Shown: positions 51,502 through 60,912, counted from the stretch's first letter. The stretch: 64,000 nt of DNA from Exilibacterium sp. (GCA_028280195.1 JANQMH010000056.1:1-64000), one strand, 5' to 3'. Program-made: numbers and translations. The notes: generated from the sequence alone by a model not told the origin.

Positions 51502-51950
51502 AGATCATTGCGCTGGGCAATGACAGCGCAGGCGATGACGGCGCGGCGCTGCTGGCGGCAAAGGCGCTTGCCAGTGCCGACAGATACCCCGTTGTCTTTG
51601 CCGGCAGGCCGGGCGCGGGCCTGCTGGACCTGCTCGATAGCGCCGGGCCGGTGGTATTGCTGGATGTCGTGAGCGGCGGCGGCCCGCCGGGCCGTATCAT
51701 CCGCTTGACTTTTGCTCAACTGGTTAACGGCATCAGCCCCGCGCAACAGGTATCTTCACACGGTTTCGGGCCGGCGGAAGTTCTGCAGTTGGGGCGGGCC
51801 CTCGGCCGATCTCTTCCCAAAGGCTGCTTCATCGGTATCGAAGGAGGTTGTTTCGAGCCCGGCAACACCCTGTCGCCAGCCGTGGAGCGGGCCATGGGCA
51901 GGTTTATCGACACCGTTAGCGCCGCAGTAGGCGATCTTACCCATTGGTAA
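51498..51950 (+). CDS. Hydrogenase maturation protease (HycI/HyaD family)
   Basis: 150 residues. It begins IALGNDSAGDDGAA, the family motif with the Asp that binds Ni, and contains SSHGFGPAEVL, the second metal-binding His region. It cleaves the C-terminal peptide of the large subunit after Ni insertion. The GTG start overlaps the large-subunit stop by 4 nt. No hyp genes are in the window. Confidence 0.9.
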   Translation: MKIIALGNDSAGDDGAALLAAKALASADRYPVVFAGRPGAGLLDLLDSAGPVVLLDVVSGGGPPGRIIRLTFAQLVNGISPAQQVSSHGFGPAEVLQLGRALGRSLPKGCFIGIEGGCFEPGNTLSPAVERAMGRFIDTVSAAVGDLTHW

Positions 51951-51960
51951 TCGCCCGGCT

Positions 51961-52056
51961 ATCGCAACTGTGGCCGCAACCATAGCCGCAACTCTGGCCG
52001 CAACTCTGGCCGCAACTCTGGCCGCAACTCTGGCCGCAACTCTGATCGCAATTCTG
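51961..52056. repeat. Eight tandem 12-bp repeats after the hydrogenase operon
   Basis: Units of 12 bp: five perfect GCCGCAACTCTG copies (51985-52044), flanked by GCCGCAACCATA and, at each end, ATCGCAACTGTG and ATCGCAATTCTG. The unit length equals four codons, but no gene covers it. The remaining spacer to 52318 is AT-rich with nothing identified. Confidence 0.95.
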
Positions 52057-52318
52057 GCAATAGCGAGCAGCTTTTAAATTTTCCCAGATAATTGCCAGTA
52101 TCATGCCATTTATAGTAAATTGCTATAACAGAGCCGTTAGTAGTGCCGGTGCGCGCTGATGACGGCGTTTGCCTGTATCTGATACCGGTTGTTTATTCGC
52201 TATCATGCCCGACCGAAGATTTGTTCCATAGCGCTGCCGCTCGTTTTATGAAACCTATATTAAGCGCTTGCGTGCCTGTTGGTAATTTATTGAGCAACTG
52301 TCAACCCAAAGGGCAAAT
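52057..52318. other. Leader of the HD-GYP gene
   Basis: AT-rich spacer with no gene. AAAGGG about 6 nt before 52319 is the ribosome site. A TTGCTATAACA stretch near 52121 may be part of a promoter. Confidence 0.4.
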
Positions 52319-53569
52319 GTGAAAAAGACCATCGTACGACCCGGCCGAATTATCAAGGAAAACACTAAGACCCTGGTGCCGGTCTCCGATCTGAAAATAG
52401 GTATGCATGTTACCGAGCTGGATCGCCCCTGGTTGGATACGCCTTTCATCCTGCAGGGCTTTCAGATTACCACGGCCGAGGAAATCGACACCCTTGCCGA
52501 GTATTGTGAGTTTGTTTACATCGAGGGTTTGGAAGATACCTGGTTGCCGCAAAAAGAGCGCAGCCTCAGCGACAAACTCCGCACTCGCGTCAAAGCCTAT
52601 AAGAACACTTCAGGCGGCCAACAGGAATACAAACGCGCCGGCTCCATTCACAGCAATGCCCGGCAGCTGACACGCAGTTTCATGGATGATATAAGGCTGG
52701 GCCGCGCTATCGATATCAAGGAAGTCAAGGCCAGTGTCTCCGAGTGCGTCTCCAGCGTGCTGCGCAATCCCGACGGCATGATGTGGGTATCAAAAATTCG
52801 CGACAAGGACGAATACACCGCCGAACACTCACTGAATGTGGGTTTGCTGGCCATTGTTTTTGGCCGTCACCTGGGCGCCAGTGAGGAGGATCTCAACAAA
52901 CTGGGCTTTGCCGGCATGCTGCACGATGTTGGCAAAATGCGTATTCCCACTGAGATACTCAACAAGGAGGGCAGTCTCTCCAGCGAAGAGTTTGCGGTGA
53001 TGAAACGCCACTCCCAAAGTGGCCGGGATATATTGATGGCGCATAAGAATATTTATCACAGCGCCGTTGATGTCGCCTACAGCCATCACGAAACCCTGGA
53101 CGGTACAGGCTACCCCCGCAAAGTCAAAGCGTCGGGCATTAGCGACTTTACCCGCATTATTACCCTGTGCGATATCTACGATGCCATAACCAGCAATCGG
53201 GTCTATAAGCGGGGACAATCGTCGCTGGACGCACTGAAGGTTCTGTATACAAACAAAGGCACCAAATTTGACGAGAAACTGGTTACCGAGTTTATCAGCT
53301 GCATCGGCCTCTATCCGCCGGCGAGTGTCGTCGAACTGCGCAATGGCAAGGTGGGTATAGTGATCAGCATCAACCACCGCAATCGCCGCCTGCCGAAGGT
53401 CCTGTTGCTGAGAGATGGAGAAAAAATGCCAATGCCCGAGCAGGTCATCGATCTGGAGAAAGTCGCCCTGTCAGCCGGTCAGGCACATATGATTAAAACA
53501 GTCGTGCCGAATGGTTCATACGGTATTCGCATTGAGCATTATATCCAGAAGGGTCTGACCATTGAATAG
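52319..53569 (+). CDS. HD-GYP domain cyclic di-GMP phosphodiesterase
   Basis: 416 residues. An N-terminal DUF3391-type region (to about 130) precedes an HD-GYP domain (about 150-350). Motifs are complete: HSLNVGLLA, HDVGKMRIP, and HHETLDGTGYP with the GYP triplet. It is expected to degrade c-di-GMP and so influence motility or biofilm. The start is GTG with AGGG 6 nt upstream. No receiver domain is present, so the input probably comes from the N-terminal region. Confidence 0.93.
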   Translation: MKKTIVRPGRIIKENTKTLVPVSDLKIGMHVTELDRPWLDTPFILQGFQITTAEEIDTLAEYCEFVYIEGLEDTWLPQKERSLSDKLRTRVKAYKNTSGGQQEYKRAGSIHSNARQLTRSFMDDIRLGRAIDIKEVKASVSECVSSVLRNPDGMMWVSKIRDKDEYTAEHSLNVGLLAIVFGRHLGASEEDLNKLGFAGMLHDVGKMRIPTEILNKEGSLSSEEFAVMKRHSQSGRDILMAHKNIYHSAVDVAYSHHETLDGTGYPRKVKASGISDFTRIITLCDIYDAITSNRVYKRGQSSLDALKVLYTNKGTKFDEKLVTEFISCIGLYPPASVVELRNGKVGIVISINHRNRRLPKVLLLRDGEKMPMPEQVIDLEKVALSAGQAHMIKTVVPNGSYGIRIEHYIQKGLTIE

Positions 53570-53614
53570 AGACTATGCGCAGTGTTGCGGTAAGACCAGG
53601 AGTGAGACAGCCCC

Positions 53615-54082
53615 TCAAAATGGAAGATAAACGACGGCTATGAAAACACAGCTTATGGTATTGATGACAAGCGTCGCTTTGAGAGCGGTGCTGGCAGCGT
53701 CCTTGCGATCGCGAATGATAAATTGAAAAAAGAAATATTCGACCACCAAGATGGTGATAAAAGCCACGACATAGAACAGCCGTGAAGCGTACAGGTCTTC
53801 TACGGTCGTACTGGCGAACAAATTGGGAAACAGCAGTACAAAAAGTACGCCTGTCCAGGCCGACGCATAGTTGGCGGTAATCAGCATCAGTATTGATTTG
53901 CCGATTGGTGCTTTGAAGAGTCTTGCGTAACACAGCGCTTCGATCAGGCCTACGAAAGTGTTTCCAATAACCAGATGGAACATCGTTAGCCACATCAAGG
54001 GCGTGCCGGCATTTGCCAGTGCCGGTAGCGGCAGCAGGGCCAGGATGGCCGTGAGCGCGAACAAATTGCCGTGAGTTTTCAT
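53615..54082 (-). CDS. Small 4-TM membrane protein
   Basis: 155 residues from ATG 54082. It has a signal-like first segment (FALTAILALLPLPALANAGTP) and four further hydrophobic helices, including LTMFHLVIGNTFVGLIEALC. The frame is open a further 55 codons upstream, but that stretch reads unlike a membrane protein. Neither start has a strong ribosome site. I do not recognise a named family. It converges with the HD-GYP gene. Confidence 0.65.
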   Translation of the reverse strand: MKTHGNLFALTAILALLPLPALANAGTPLMWLTMFHLVIGNTFVGLIEALCYARLFKAPIGKSILMLITANYASAWTGVLFVLLFPNLFASTTVEDLYASRLFYVVAFITILVVEYFFFQFIIRDRKDAASTALKATLVINTISCVFIAVVYLPF

Positions 54083-54589
54083 ATTGCGTGTCGGCTGTCC
54101 ATATGCCCGACAGGGCGTTGTTTCCAAGGTCGAGTGCTGGAGGTGTGTTACTTCAGTGTTGGCTTCCAAGGCTCTGGTCACTTCAGCGTCCTGCCTTCGT
54201 ATCGCGGCAGCCAGTGCAGCGGATTCGGTGAAATCCTGCTTTTCCATACTAATGCTAATTGATTGCCTTTAATTGTGATTTCTAGCCCTTGAGGGCGGTC
54301 ATTTGCCCCTAATACCCTTCCGCGGCGCCTGTTCATACTACAGTCTATTAAAATAAGTGTCTAATGATTCTAACTGTGCCCAAAGTAGTACCGTGATGCT
54401 TATAAACACTTATGGCGGGCCGTGCGAAATGGCAATGCGAACTACGTTGTTACATACGTTGTTACAAACGTTGCCACATACGTTGCCGCATACGTTGTCG
54501 CGATAGTCCCACGCTGGAATAGCCCTGAGTTCGAACAGCAGCGCCGTGCTTCGATGGATCACTCTGCAGCACTGTGATTGCGTTCCAGT
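54083..54589. repeat. Spacer with five 12-bp tandem repeats
   Basis: The gap holds TACGTTGTTACA (54443, 54455), AACGTTGCCACA (54467), TACGTTGCCGCA (54479) and TACGTTGTCGCG (54491), five 12-bp units in a row. An AT-rich stretch at 54240-54370 precedes it. No gene is supported. Confidence 0.85.
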
Positions 54590-55036
54590 TTAGAGCAGAA
54601 CGGCCCCCTGACCTCTGGAGCTGAGATGATCGCCGGTGTTCCGCAGGGGGCATTGCTGCACTGATAAACACCCACAGCCGATGCAGTCGTCAAGACCGTC
54701 GCGCAGCTTTGTCAGCGCTTCGATACGATCGTTCAAACCGTCGCGCCATGAGGTTGAAAGCCGGGCCCAATCCCGTTGGTTCGGGGTTCGGCCGTTTGGA
54801 AGTGCACTCAGCGCATCGCGGATTTCGCCCAGGGGGACTCCTGCTCTCTGCGCTACTCGGATAACGGCGATCCGCCGCAACACGTCACGTGTATAGCGAC
54901 GCTGATTGCCGGCCGTGCGCCAGCTCTCGATCAGTTGTTCACGCTCGTAGAAATGCAGTGTGGAAATGGCGACGCCGCTTCGCGTCGAGACCTCCCCCAC
55001 GCTGAGCGGGCGCTTTACGTCGATTTTTTCAGGCAT
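54590..55036 (-). CDS. soxR: Redox-sensitive MerR-family activator SoxR
   Basis: 148 residues. A MerR winged helix (VGEVSTRSGVAISTLHFYERE) is followed by a dimerisation helix and the 2Fe-2S cysteines Cys118, 121, 123 and 129 (CIGCGC...C), almost at the E. coli numbers. It senses redox-cycling compounds and activates promoters with a 19-bp spacer. The divergent MFS gene has exactly such a promoter. Outside enteric bacteria SoxR usually controls pumps and oxidoreductases directly rather than SoxS, which fits here. Confidence 0.95.
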   Translation of the reverse strand: MPEKIDVKRPLSVGEVSTRSGVAISTLHFYEREQLIESWRTAGNQRRYTRDVLRRIAVIRVAQRAGVPLGEIRDALSALPNGRTPNQRDWARLSTSWRDGLNDRIEALTKLRDGLDDCIGCGCLSVQQCPLRNTGDHLSSRGQGAVLL

Positions 55037-55048
55037 GGAAATCAGCTC

Positions 55049-55079
55049 TTGACCTCAATAATTGTTGAGGTTTTATACT
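55049..55079 (+). promoter_or_regulatory. SoxR operator in a 19-bp-spaced promoter
   Basis: -35 TTGACC (55049-55054) and -10 TATACT (55074-55079) are separated by 19 nt, the over-long spacer of MerR/SoxR-activated promoters. The spacer holds the dyad CCTCAATAATTGTTGAGG (55053-55070), close to the SoxR consensus. It faces the MFS gene and overlaps the region upstream of soxR. Confidence 0.93.
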
Positions 55080-55137
55080 TCATAGTGGCTCGCCTGTGCA
55101 AGCCTTTTCTCCATTGGATCGAGGCTTGGAGACCGCC

Positions 55138-56583
55138 ATGACGACAACCGACGACTCACGCACAAAACCTGGAAGCTGCCAGGCCGCACCTGGCTGGGGC
55201 GCGCTGCTGCGCGGCTCGAATGGCGCGCTGTGCATTGCTTTGGCGGGCGGCGTCATGCTGCACGCCATCAATGTTTACGTGACGATTACGATCCTGCCGT
55301 CGGTTGTCGAAGACATCGGCGGGGCAGCCTACTATGCCTGGAACACGACGCTGTTCATTCTCGCCTCCATTGTCGGCTCAGCCTTGTCTGCCAATATCCT
55401 TGCACGGCTCGGCCCGGGAAGCAGCTATCGACTCGCGCTCCTTGTCTTCCTGAGCGGCGCAACCATTTGCGCCATAGCGCCAAACATGCCCATGCTGCTT
55501 GCCGGCCGCACGATCCAGGGCTTGGGCGGCGGCATCCTGTTTGCCTTGTCCTACGCGATGATCAGGATCGTTTTCGACGAACCACTGTGGCCGCGGGCCA
55601 TGGCAGTGGTGTCTAGCATGTGGGGTGCGGCAACCCTGGCCGGTCCGGCGCTGGGAGGGATCTTTGCGGAATTTGACATGTGGCGCGGCGCGTTCTGGGG
55701 CCTGCTCGTCGTCGGCGCACCCTACCTTTTGCTGACTGAGAAGATTCTGCCTAAAAGGGGGGCGAACTCGGTCGGCATGACAGCGGTCGCCTGGCTGCAG
55801 ATCTGCTTGCTGACACTCGCCGTGATGCTGATCTCTGTCGGGTCTCTGTCACGTGCTTTGGGGGGCAACCTCGCCGGCCTTTTCGGCGCCGCGCTCCCAA
55901 TCGCCGCGTTGATCTTCGCGGAACGCCGGGGAACGCTGCGTCTGCTGCCGCGCGGGTCTTTCAGTCCCGGGGCATCGCTGTCGATACTCTATGCCGCCAT
56001 GGCCTTGCTGGTGATCGGCATGCAGACGGAGATTTTCGTCCCTTACTTTCTACAAACCATGCACAGTCTCTCGCCGCTCATTGCCGGCTATCTGGCTGCC
56101 CTGATGGCGGCAGGCTGGGCGATTTCAGCCATTCTGTTTTCAGGACTGACCGGCGCCGGCGCGCGCCGCGCTGTCGTTCTGGGTCCGATCATCGTCACCT
56201 CCGCACTCTTGCTGCTCGTTGCCGTCTTGCCGGCGTCGTCGCCCGCCGGCGGCATGGGGCTCGTCATGATTGCCGCCGGACTGACGGCAGTGGGCTTTGG
56301 GATCGGTCTGGCCTGGCCCCATCTTCTCGCGCGTGTCCTGGTCGTTGCGCCCAGGGACGAGGAGGGCAAAGCGTCCTCCGGCATCACCACGCTGCAGCTG
56401 TTCGCAACGGCGCTCGGCGCCGCGTTGGCTGGCATGATCGCAAACGCCAATGACTTCGATGGTGCGGGTGCAAAGGACGCTGCCTTCTGGCTTTTTGCAA
56501 GTTTCGCGCTCGCGCCGGCGGTGGCGATTTTGGTCTCGATCACGGTTGCAAAAGATATGAAGGCGGGGAAGAGCGACTCCTGA
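55138..56583 (+). CDS. MFS transporter, SoxR-controlled
   Basis: 481 residues with about 14 TM segments of the DHA2 drug-exporter type; ILPSVVEDIGGAAYYAWNTT lies in TM1-loop1 and a motif C-like GAATLAGPALGGIF is present. The ATG at 55138 has GGAG 7 nt upstream. The SoxR-box promoter points to export of redox-active or electrophilic compounds. It has a higher share of alphaproteobacterial-style codon pattern than its neighbours (impression only). Confidence 0.9.
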   Translation: MTTTDDSRTKPGSCQAAPGWGALLRGSNGALCIALAGGVMLHAINVYVTITILPSVVEDIGGAAYYAWNTTLFILASIVGSALSANILARLGPGSSYRLALLVFLSGATICAIAPNMPMLLAGRTIQGLGGGILFALSYAMIRIVFDEPLWPRAMAVVSSMWGAATLAGPALGGIFAEFDMWRGAFWGLLVVGAPYLLLTEKILPKRGANSVGMTAVAWLQICLLTLAVMLISVGSLSRALGGNLAGLFGAALPIAALIFAERRGTLRLLPRGSFSPGASLSILYAAMALLVIGMQTEIFVPYFLQTMHSLSPLIAGYLAALMAAGWAISAILFSGLTGAGARRAVVLGPIIVTSALLLLVAVLPASSPAGGMGLVMIAAGLTAVGFGIGLAWPHLLARVLVVAPRDEEGKASSGITTLQLFATALGAALAGMIANANDFDGAGAKDAAFWLFASFALAPAVAILVSITVAKDMKAGKSDS

Positions 56584-56667
56584 ACCAATGAGCGTTATCA
56601 TGAGATCGAAAAAACCCCTGCTGCGGGTGCCGGCCGAAACCGTCCGATTTTGGACGCGAAGAAGTGA

Positions 56668-57603
56668 TCAGGTCTTGAATGCTTTATCCCAGGGCGGCTC
56701 GTCTCCGAAGGCTTCAGCAAAGCTGTCGACCAAGGCGCGGACTCTTCTCGACAGATAGCGGTTCTGAGGAAAGACAGCGTGTACGGGCTCGGCCGTGGGT
56801 TCTGCATCTGTCAGCGACACCTGGATGAGATCGCCCCGCTCTACAGCGCCAGCACACAGGAAGGTCGGCAGGATGGTGATACCCAAGCCGTCCACCGCAG
56901 CGTCACGTTGTATATCCCCGTTCGTCGCTTCGAAAACACTCACAGGTTGGGCACTCAGCTCGCCGCCAGCTGTCGCGAAACGCCATTGTTGGGAGATGCT
57001 GCGATGTCCGTAGGTGACAGCCCGCATGCCGTCGAGATCTGAAAGGCTGGCGGGAAGGCCGTGTTTCGACGCAAAGCCGGGACTGCAGACCAGGGCGCGC
57101 CTGCTAATCGTAACCCTGCGGGCAATCAGCGCGGAGTCCTCGAGACGCCCGAGCCTGAGCGCCAAGTCATAGCCTTCGCTCATCAGGTCCACGAAGCGAT
57201 CGTCCGTATCGACCTTGAGGATCACATCGGGGTGGGCGGCTGCGAATTTCAAAAGCAACGGAGACAGATGGGTCAGGCTGAAGCTCAGTGGGGCGGCCAG
57301 CCTAATTGGACCCGATAGCGCCGTCGCCTTTGACGAGACCACATCGGCAGCCTCGTTCAGATCGTTCAGGATCTGCAGAGCTCTGCCGTAGAAGGCCTCG
57401 CCCGCTTCGGTCGCGCCCAGGCTCCTTGTGGAACGCTGCAAGAGACGCTCACCCAGGGCAGCTTCGAGGTTGTTTATCCGCTTGCTTACGACAGACGCAG
57501 AGATCGATAGCCGCCGCGCGGCTTCGATCATCGATCCCGCCTCCATGATCGCCACGAAGGTCTCGATCTCGTCGAGCCGCAGCCCTTTATTCGACAGATG
57601 CAA
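56668..57603 (-). CDS. LysR-family transcriptional regulator
   Basis: 311 residues with an N-terminal winged helix (SMIEAARRLSISASVVSKRIN) and a LysR substrate-binding domain. It is divergent from wrbA with a 96-nt spacer, so wrbA and the outer-membrane gene are the likely targets. It converges with the MFS gene. Confidence 0.9.
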   Translation of the reverse strand: MHLSNKGLRLDEIETFVAIMEAGSMIEAARRLSISASVVSKRINNLEAALGERLLQRSTRSLGATEAGEAFYGRALQILNDLNEAADVVSSKATALSGPIRLAAPLSFSLTHLSPLLLKFAAAHPDVILKVDTDDRFVDLMSEGYDLALRLGRLEDSALIARRVTISRRALVCSPGFASKHGLPASLSDLDGMRAVTYGHRSISQQWRFATAGGELSAQPVSVFEATNGDIQRDAAVDGLGITILPTFLCAGAVERGDLIQVSLTDAEPTAEPVHAVFPQNRYLSRRVRALVDSFAEAFGDEPPWDKAFKT

Positions 57604-57699
57604 ATTCAGTCTCCCTTTTTCGGCACATTATCGCAGACCGCCGGATGCACTACAATTCCTCAGCTAGCAGTAACCGACTAACACTTGCAGGAGAACGCT

Positions 57700-58332
57700 G
57701 TGTGCAAAATCTTGATTCTTTATTATTCAACACATGGCCACACGGAAATCTTGGCGAACGCGATCGCTGATGGCGGTCGTTCAGTTATTGAGGTGGACAT
57801 AGACATCAAACGGGTACCCGAATTAATGCCCGACGATGTCGCAATTTCTGTTGGCGCAAAACTTGACCAAGTTGCACCAATAGCAAGAGTTTCTGATTTG
57901 GCCGACTACGATGCAATTATTGTCGGCACGCCTACTCGTTATGGCCGGATGTCATCGCAGATGGCGAACTTCTTCGACCAGACAGCGGGGCTGTGGGCCG
58001 GGGATAAGCTCGTCGGCAAGGTTGGCAGTGTATTCGTGTCGACCGCAAGCCAGCACGGGGGCCAGGAGACCACGATCATTTCGACCATGATCAGCCTGAT
58101 GCATCTCGGCATGACCATCGTCGGCCTGCCCTATGCCGAGAAGCGTCTACTGCAAATGGATGAGATCAGTGGGGGCACACCCTACGGCGCTTCGACGGTC
58201 ACGGATGGCGATGGAAGCCGCCAGCCGTCCGAGATCGAACTCGGGATTGCCCGCAGCCAGGGGCGACATGTTGCGCTGACGACGCTTGCGCTATTGCGAG
58301 GCCGGGCGGGCATTGCGGCGACTTCGACATGA
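57700..58332 (+). CDS. wrbA: NAD(P)H:quinone oxidoreductase, WrbA type
   Basis: 210 residues of the flavodoxin-like WrbA family: FMN motif [32 protein letters not shown] (about 77-96), and the tail [16 protein letters not shown]. It reduces quinones by two electrons, avoiding semiquinones. The start is GTG at 57700 with AGGAG 6 nt upstream. The first 80 codons are AT-richer than the rest, suggesting a mosaic history. Its stop overlaps the next start (ATGA). Confidence 0.94.
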   Translation: MCKILILYYSTHGHTEILANAIADGGRSVIEVDIDIKRVPELMPDDVAISVGAKLDQVAPIARVSDLADYDAIIVGTPTRYGRMSSQMANFFDQTAGLWAGDKLVGKVGSVFVSTASQHGGQETTIISTMISLMHLGMTIVGLPYAEKRLLQMDEISGGTPYGASTVTDGDGSRQPSEIELGIARSQGRHVALTTLALLRGRAGIAATST

Positions 58333-59267
58333 AAGTCTGCTGTTGGCGCCGGGGATGCGGGTTCGGCCTTCTAGTATCAGTCATGGCAACCATTACAGGC
58401 ACCTCTCACGCGCAACAGGTATCACTGCCTGCGATTAATCTCGGCGAGACGAGCTTTCTCGATGGCGTCGCTAGGCCTGGATGGCTCTTGCAGGAGACCG
58501 TTAACTATTATACTGCTGATAGCTTCAAAGATGCCGGCGGAGATGAGGTTGCTGCGCCGCAGGAGCTGGATGTTCTTGCATCCATTACGCAGATCGCCTT
58601 CCTTTCTGAGCACAAGGTATTCGGTGCAAATATCGGTGCAGAGGTTCTCGTGCCCGTTGTTCGAACTGATCTCGACCTGGCGCCGGGTTTGAATACCGAC
58701 GATTGGGGGCTTGGCGACATCATCGTGGGCCCTGTTATTCTTCAATGGTCAGACAGCACACTCTTCGGTCGGCCCTATCACCACCGCCTGAATCTGAATT
58801 TTACCTTGCCGACCGGGGAGTACGGCAACAGGGCCTTAGTCAACGCCGGAAGCAACACCATCAGTTTCAACCCACACTATGCGTTTACCTGGATACCTTC
58901 TGAGAGGTGGGAGTTCAGTGGCCGGTTCCACTATCTGTGGGTGTCAGAAAACGATAATCCGCCGGCCGGACTTGGAGTGGATACAACGCAGGCCGGTCAG
59001 GCGCTGCACATGAATGCGTCAGTATCGCGCGCCATATCTGACTCGGTGAGAGTCGGTTTATCTGGATATACGCTCAGACAGATAAGCGACGATCGCATCG
59101 ACGGCCGGCGGGTGAGTGGCTCGCGTGAACAGGTCCTCGGGATAGGGCCTGCCATTCGCATGCAACTTGGGCGCTCGGCAATCTTCGCCAATGGCTATGT
59201 CGAAACGGCGGCGCAGGACCGGCCCGAAGGGCGGCGCTTCTTCCTGAGGTGGCAAATGCCGTTCTGA
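58329..59267 (+). CDS. Outer-membrane protein of the phenol-MetA-pathway family
   Basis: 312 residues with a signal peptide to about residue 29 (TGTSHAQQ) and a beta-barrel body ending LRWQMPF. The pattern ([34 protein letters not shown]) matches the PF13557 family found beside aromatic-degradation and quinone genes; it may help uptake of hydrophobic compounds. It overlaps wrbA by 4 nt, so the two are co-translated. Confidence 0.82.
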   Translation: MKVCCWRRGCGFGLLVSVMATITGTSHAQQVSLPAINLGETSFLDGVARPGWLLQETVNYYTADSFKDAGGDEVAAPQELDVLASITQIAFLSEHKVFGANIGAEVLVPVVRTDLDLAPGLNTDDWGLGDIIVGPVILQWSDSTLFGRPYHHRLNLNFTLPTGEYGNRALVNAGSNTISFNPHYAFTWIPSERWEFSGRFHYLWVSENDNPPAGLGVDTTQAGQALHMNASVSRAISDSVRVGLSGYTLRQISDDRIDGRRVSGSREQVLGIGPAIRMQLGRSAIFANGYVETAAQDRPEGRRFFLRWQMPF

Positions 59268-59400
59268 GAGGCCGGGCATGGTGAGTTAAATTCACCTGTG
59301 TGCTGAAAAACACTCATTTTTCTTTATCAACCGCCGTGCGTATCGTGAGGATGTGGCTGATACATGCCACGTAACGCAAGCTAACTGATGAGGAAAAACG

Positions 59401-59846
59401 ATGAAAGCCTACCTACTTGGAGCCGCATTACTGGCACTCTCTGGTCCCACGGTGGCGGGGCAGAGCGTCTCTTACCGCCGCTCAGCACAATGTGCCATTA
59501 CCGCACATTTGAAGCGGCGAATTTTGTCTCTGCCGAATTGCATAAAGGCTTTAGCCCGATGTTTTCGGATGCGGATGAAATCGGCAAAGCAGCAGCCAAA
59601 ACCGGCCTGTCGAAAGCCTTTGATGAGCTGAATCGCATGCTCGCTGGTCAGGATTATCTGACCGACAATGGCTTCACTTTTGCCGATGCCTATGCCTTCA
59701 ACATCCTGACCTGGGCAAAGCCGACCGGGTTTGACCTGAATAACTGGCCGAACATTGATGCCTTCTTTGGACGTGTAAGCCAGCATGATGCGGTGCGTGC
59801 GTCAATGAAAGCTGAAGGCCTCTTAAAAACCAATGAAGCGGCCTGA
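59401..59846 (+). pseudogene. Chimeric remnant: signal-peptide start fused out of frame to GST C-terminal half
   Basis: From 59401 a ribosome site and a signal peptide (MKAYLLGAALLALSGPTVAG) begin a different, exported protein. From about 59490, in another frame, the sequence reads as the C-terminal domain of a GstA-type glutathione S-transferase: AELHKGFSPMF, DNGFTFADAYAFNILTWA, ending TNEAA. The N-terminal thioredoxin-fold half of the GST is absent, and the frame is discontinuous at the junction, so no full protein is made. It looks like a recombination or deletion scar. Confidence 0.75.
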
Positions 59847-59861
59847 AGAAAGGAGAATCGC

Positions 59862-60557
59862 ATGACAACCTTATTACATATTAACAGTAGTGCGCAGCTG
59901 TCGCAGCGCTCTTACACACGCATGCTGGGTCAGCGCTTTATGCAGCGCTGGCAGGCGGCAGAGCCGGATGTGACCATTATCGATCGCGACGTGGCGGCTG
60001 ACCCAATCCCGGTGGTGGATCGGGGGTGGATTGCCGCTGCCTTCACCAAGCCGGAGGATCGCACGCCGGAAATGCATGCAGCACTCGTGCAGTCGGATAC
60101 GCTGATTGATGAGGTCATCGCCGCGGATATTCTGGTGATGGGTGCGCCGATGTATAACTACGGCGTGCCTGCCGCGCTCAAAGCCTGGATCGACAAGGTG
60201 GCACGCATTGGCCGCACCTTTTCGTTTGATCTGTCGCGCGGCGATGTGCCGATTGAGCCGATGCTTGGCGGCAAGCGGCTGGTGATTTTGAGCTCCCGCG
60301 GCGAGTTCGGCTTTGAGCCGGGCGGGATGCGTGAGCACATGAATGCGCTTGATCCGGCGATCAAAGCCTGCGCCCATTATTGGGGTGTGGCGCAGGAGGC
60401 GATTGATACTGTCACCATCGAGTATCAGGAGTTCAAAGACGCACGCCATGATCGCTCGGTGGCCGAGGCCAAGGATGCGGTCGATGTGCTGGTGGACCAT
60501 CTGCTGGCAGGCTATGCGCCGGGTAGCGAGGTCGAAGCAAAAAGGGTGGCATCATGA
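59862..60557 (+). CDS. azoR: FMN-dependent NADH-azoreductase
   Basis: 231 residues of the AzoR flavodoxin-like family: FMN-binding INSSAQLSQRSYTRML at the N terminus and APMYNYGVPAALKAWIDKVAR (given in two halves: APMYNYGVPAA, LKAWIDKVAR) at about 95-115. It reduces quinones and azo dyes with NADH. AAGGAG lies upstream. It overlaps the following truncated gene by 4 nt. GC-richer than the preceding fragment. Confidence 0.94.
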   Translation: MTTLLHINSSAQLSQRSYTRMLGQRFMQRWQAAEPDVTIIDRDVAADPIPVVDRGWIAAAFTKPEDRTPEMHAALVQSDTLIDEVIAADILVMGAPMYNYGVPAALKAWIDKVARIGRTFSFDLSRGDVPIEPMLGGKRLVILSSRGEFGFEPGGMREHMNALDPAIKACAHYWGVAQEAIDTVTIEYQEFKDARHDRSVAEAKDAVDVLVDHLLAGYAPGSEVEAKRVAS

Positions 60558-60675
60558 CCTTACCGCTGCCACATCACGTGCTGGGCAAGGTCGATGAGAT
60601 CTGCATCGTCACCGCTGACCTGGAACGCACCGCCTCCGGCCTGATGCAGGTGGGGATTGGCCCATGGAGATGCAT
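60554..60675 (+). pseudogene. 5' fragment of a VOC/glyoxalase-superfamily gene
   Basis: The first 40 codons (HHVLGKVDEICIVTADLERT, GIGPW) match the opening strand of the vicinal-oxygen-chelate family. After GIGPWR the similarity stops and the frame runs on into unrelated residues and then into the end of the next gene, so the remaining two thirds are lost. The start overlaps the azoR stop by 4 nt, showing that a full gene once followed. The 60676-60912 stretch is unidentified. Confidence 0.6.
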
Positions 60676-60912
60676 CGTGAATGATACTGCCGCCAGCGCT
60701 ATCACCGAAGGCAGTGCCAGGGAGGTGCTGAAGAACATCTTGAAGAACAACCCTAAACGCCTGTCGCTCACCGGGGCGCTGGTGCTATTGGAAAACGGGC
60801 TGGAGATCAAATGCCGGCACAGCTGCAGCAGGCGGGTAAAATCAAGGAACTGGGCTCGCACCTTGCAACAGTTTCACATTTACACAGGGCATGACACTAT
60901 CCTCACTTTCCT

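Noticed and set aside
51961..52056. Possible CRISPR array
   Set aside because: Units are 12 bp, directly adjacent, with no unique spacers and no cas genes.
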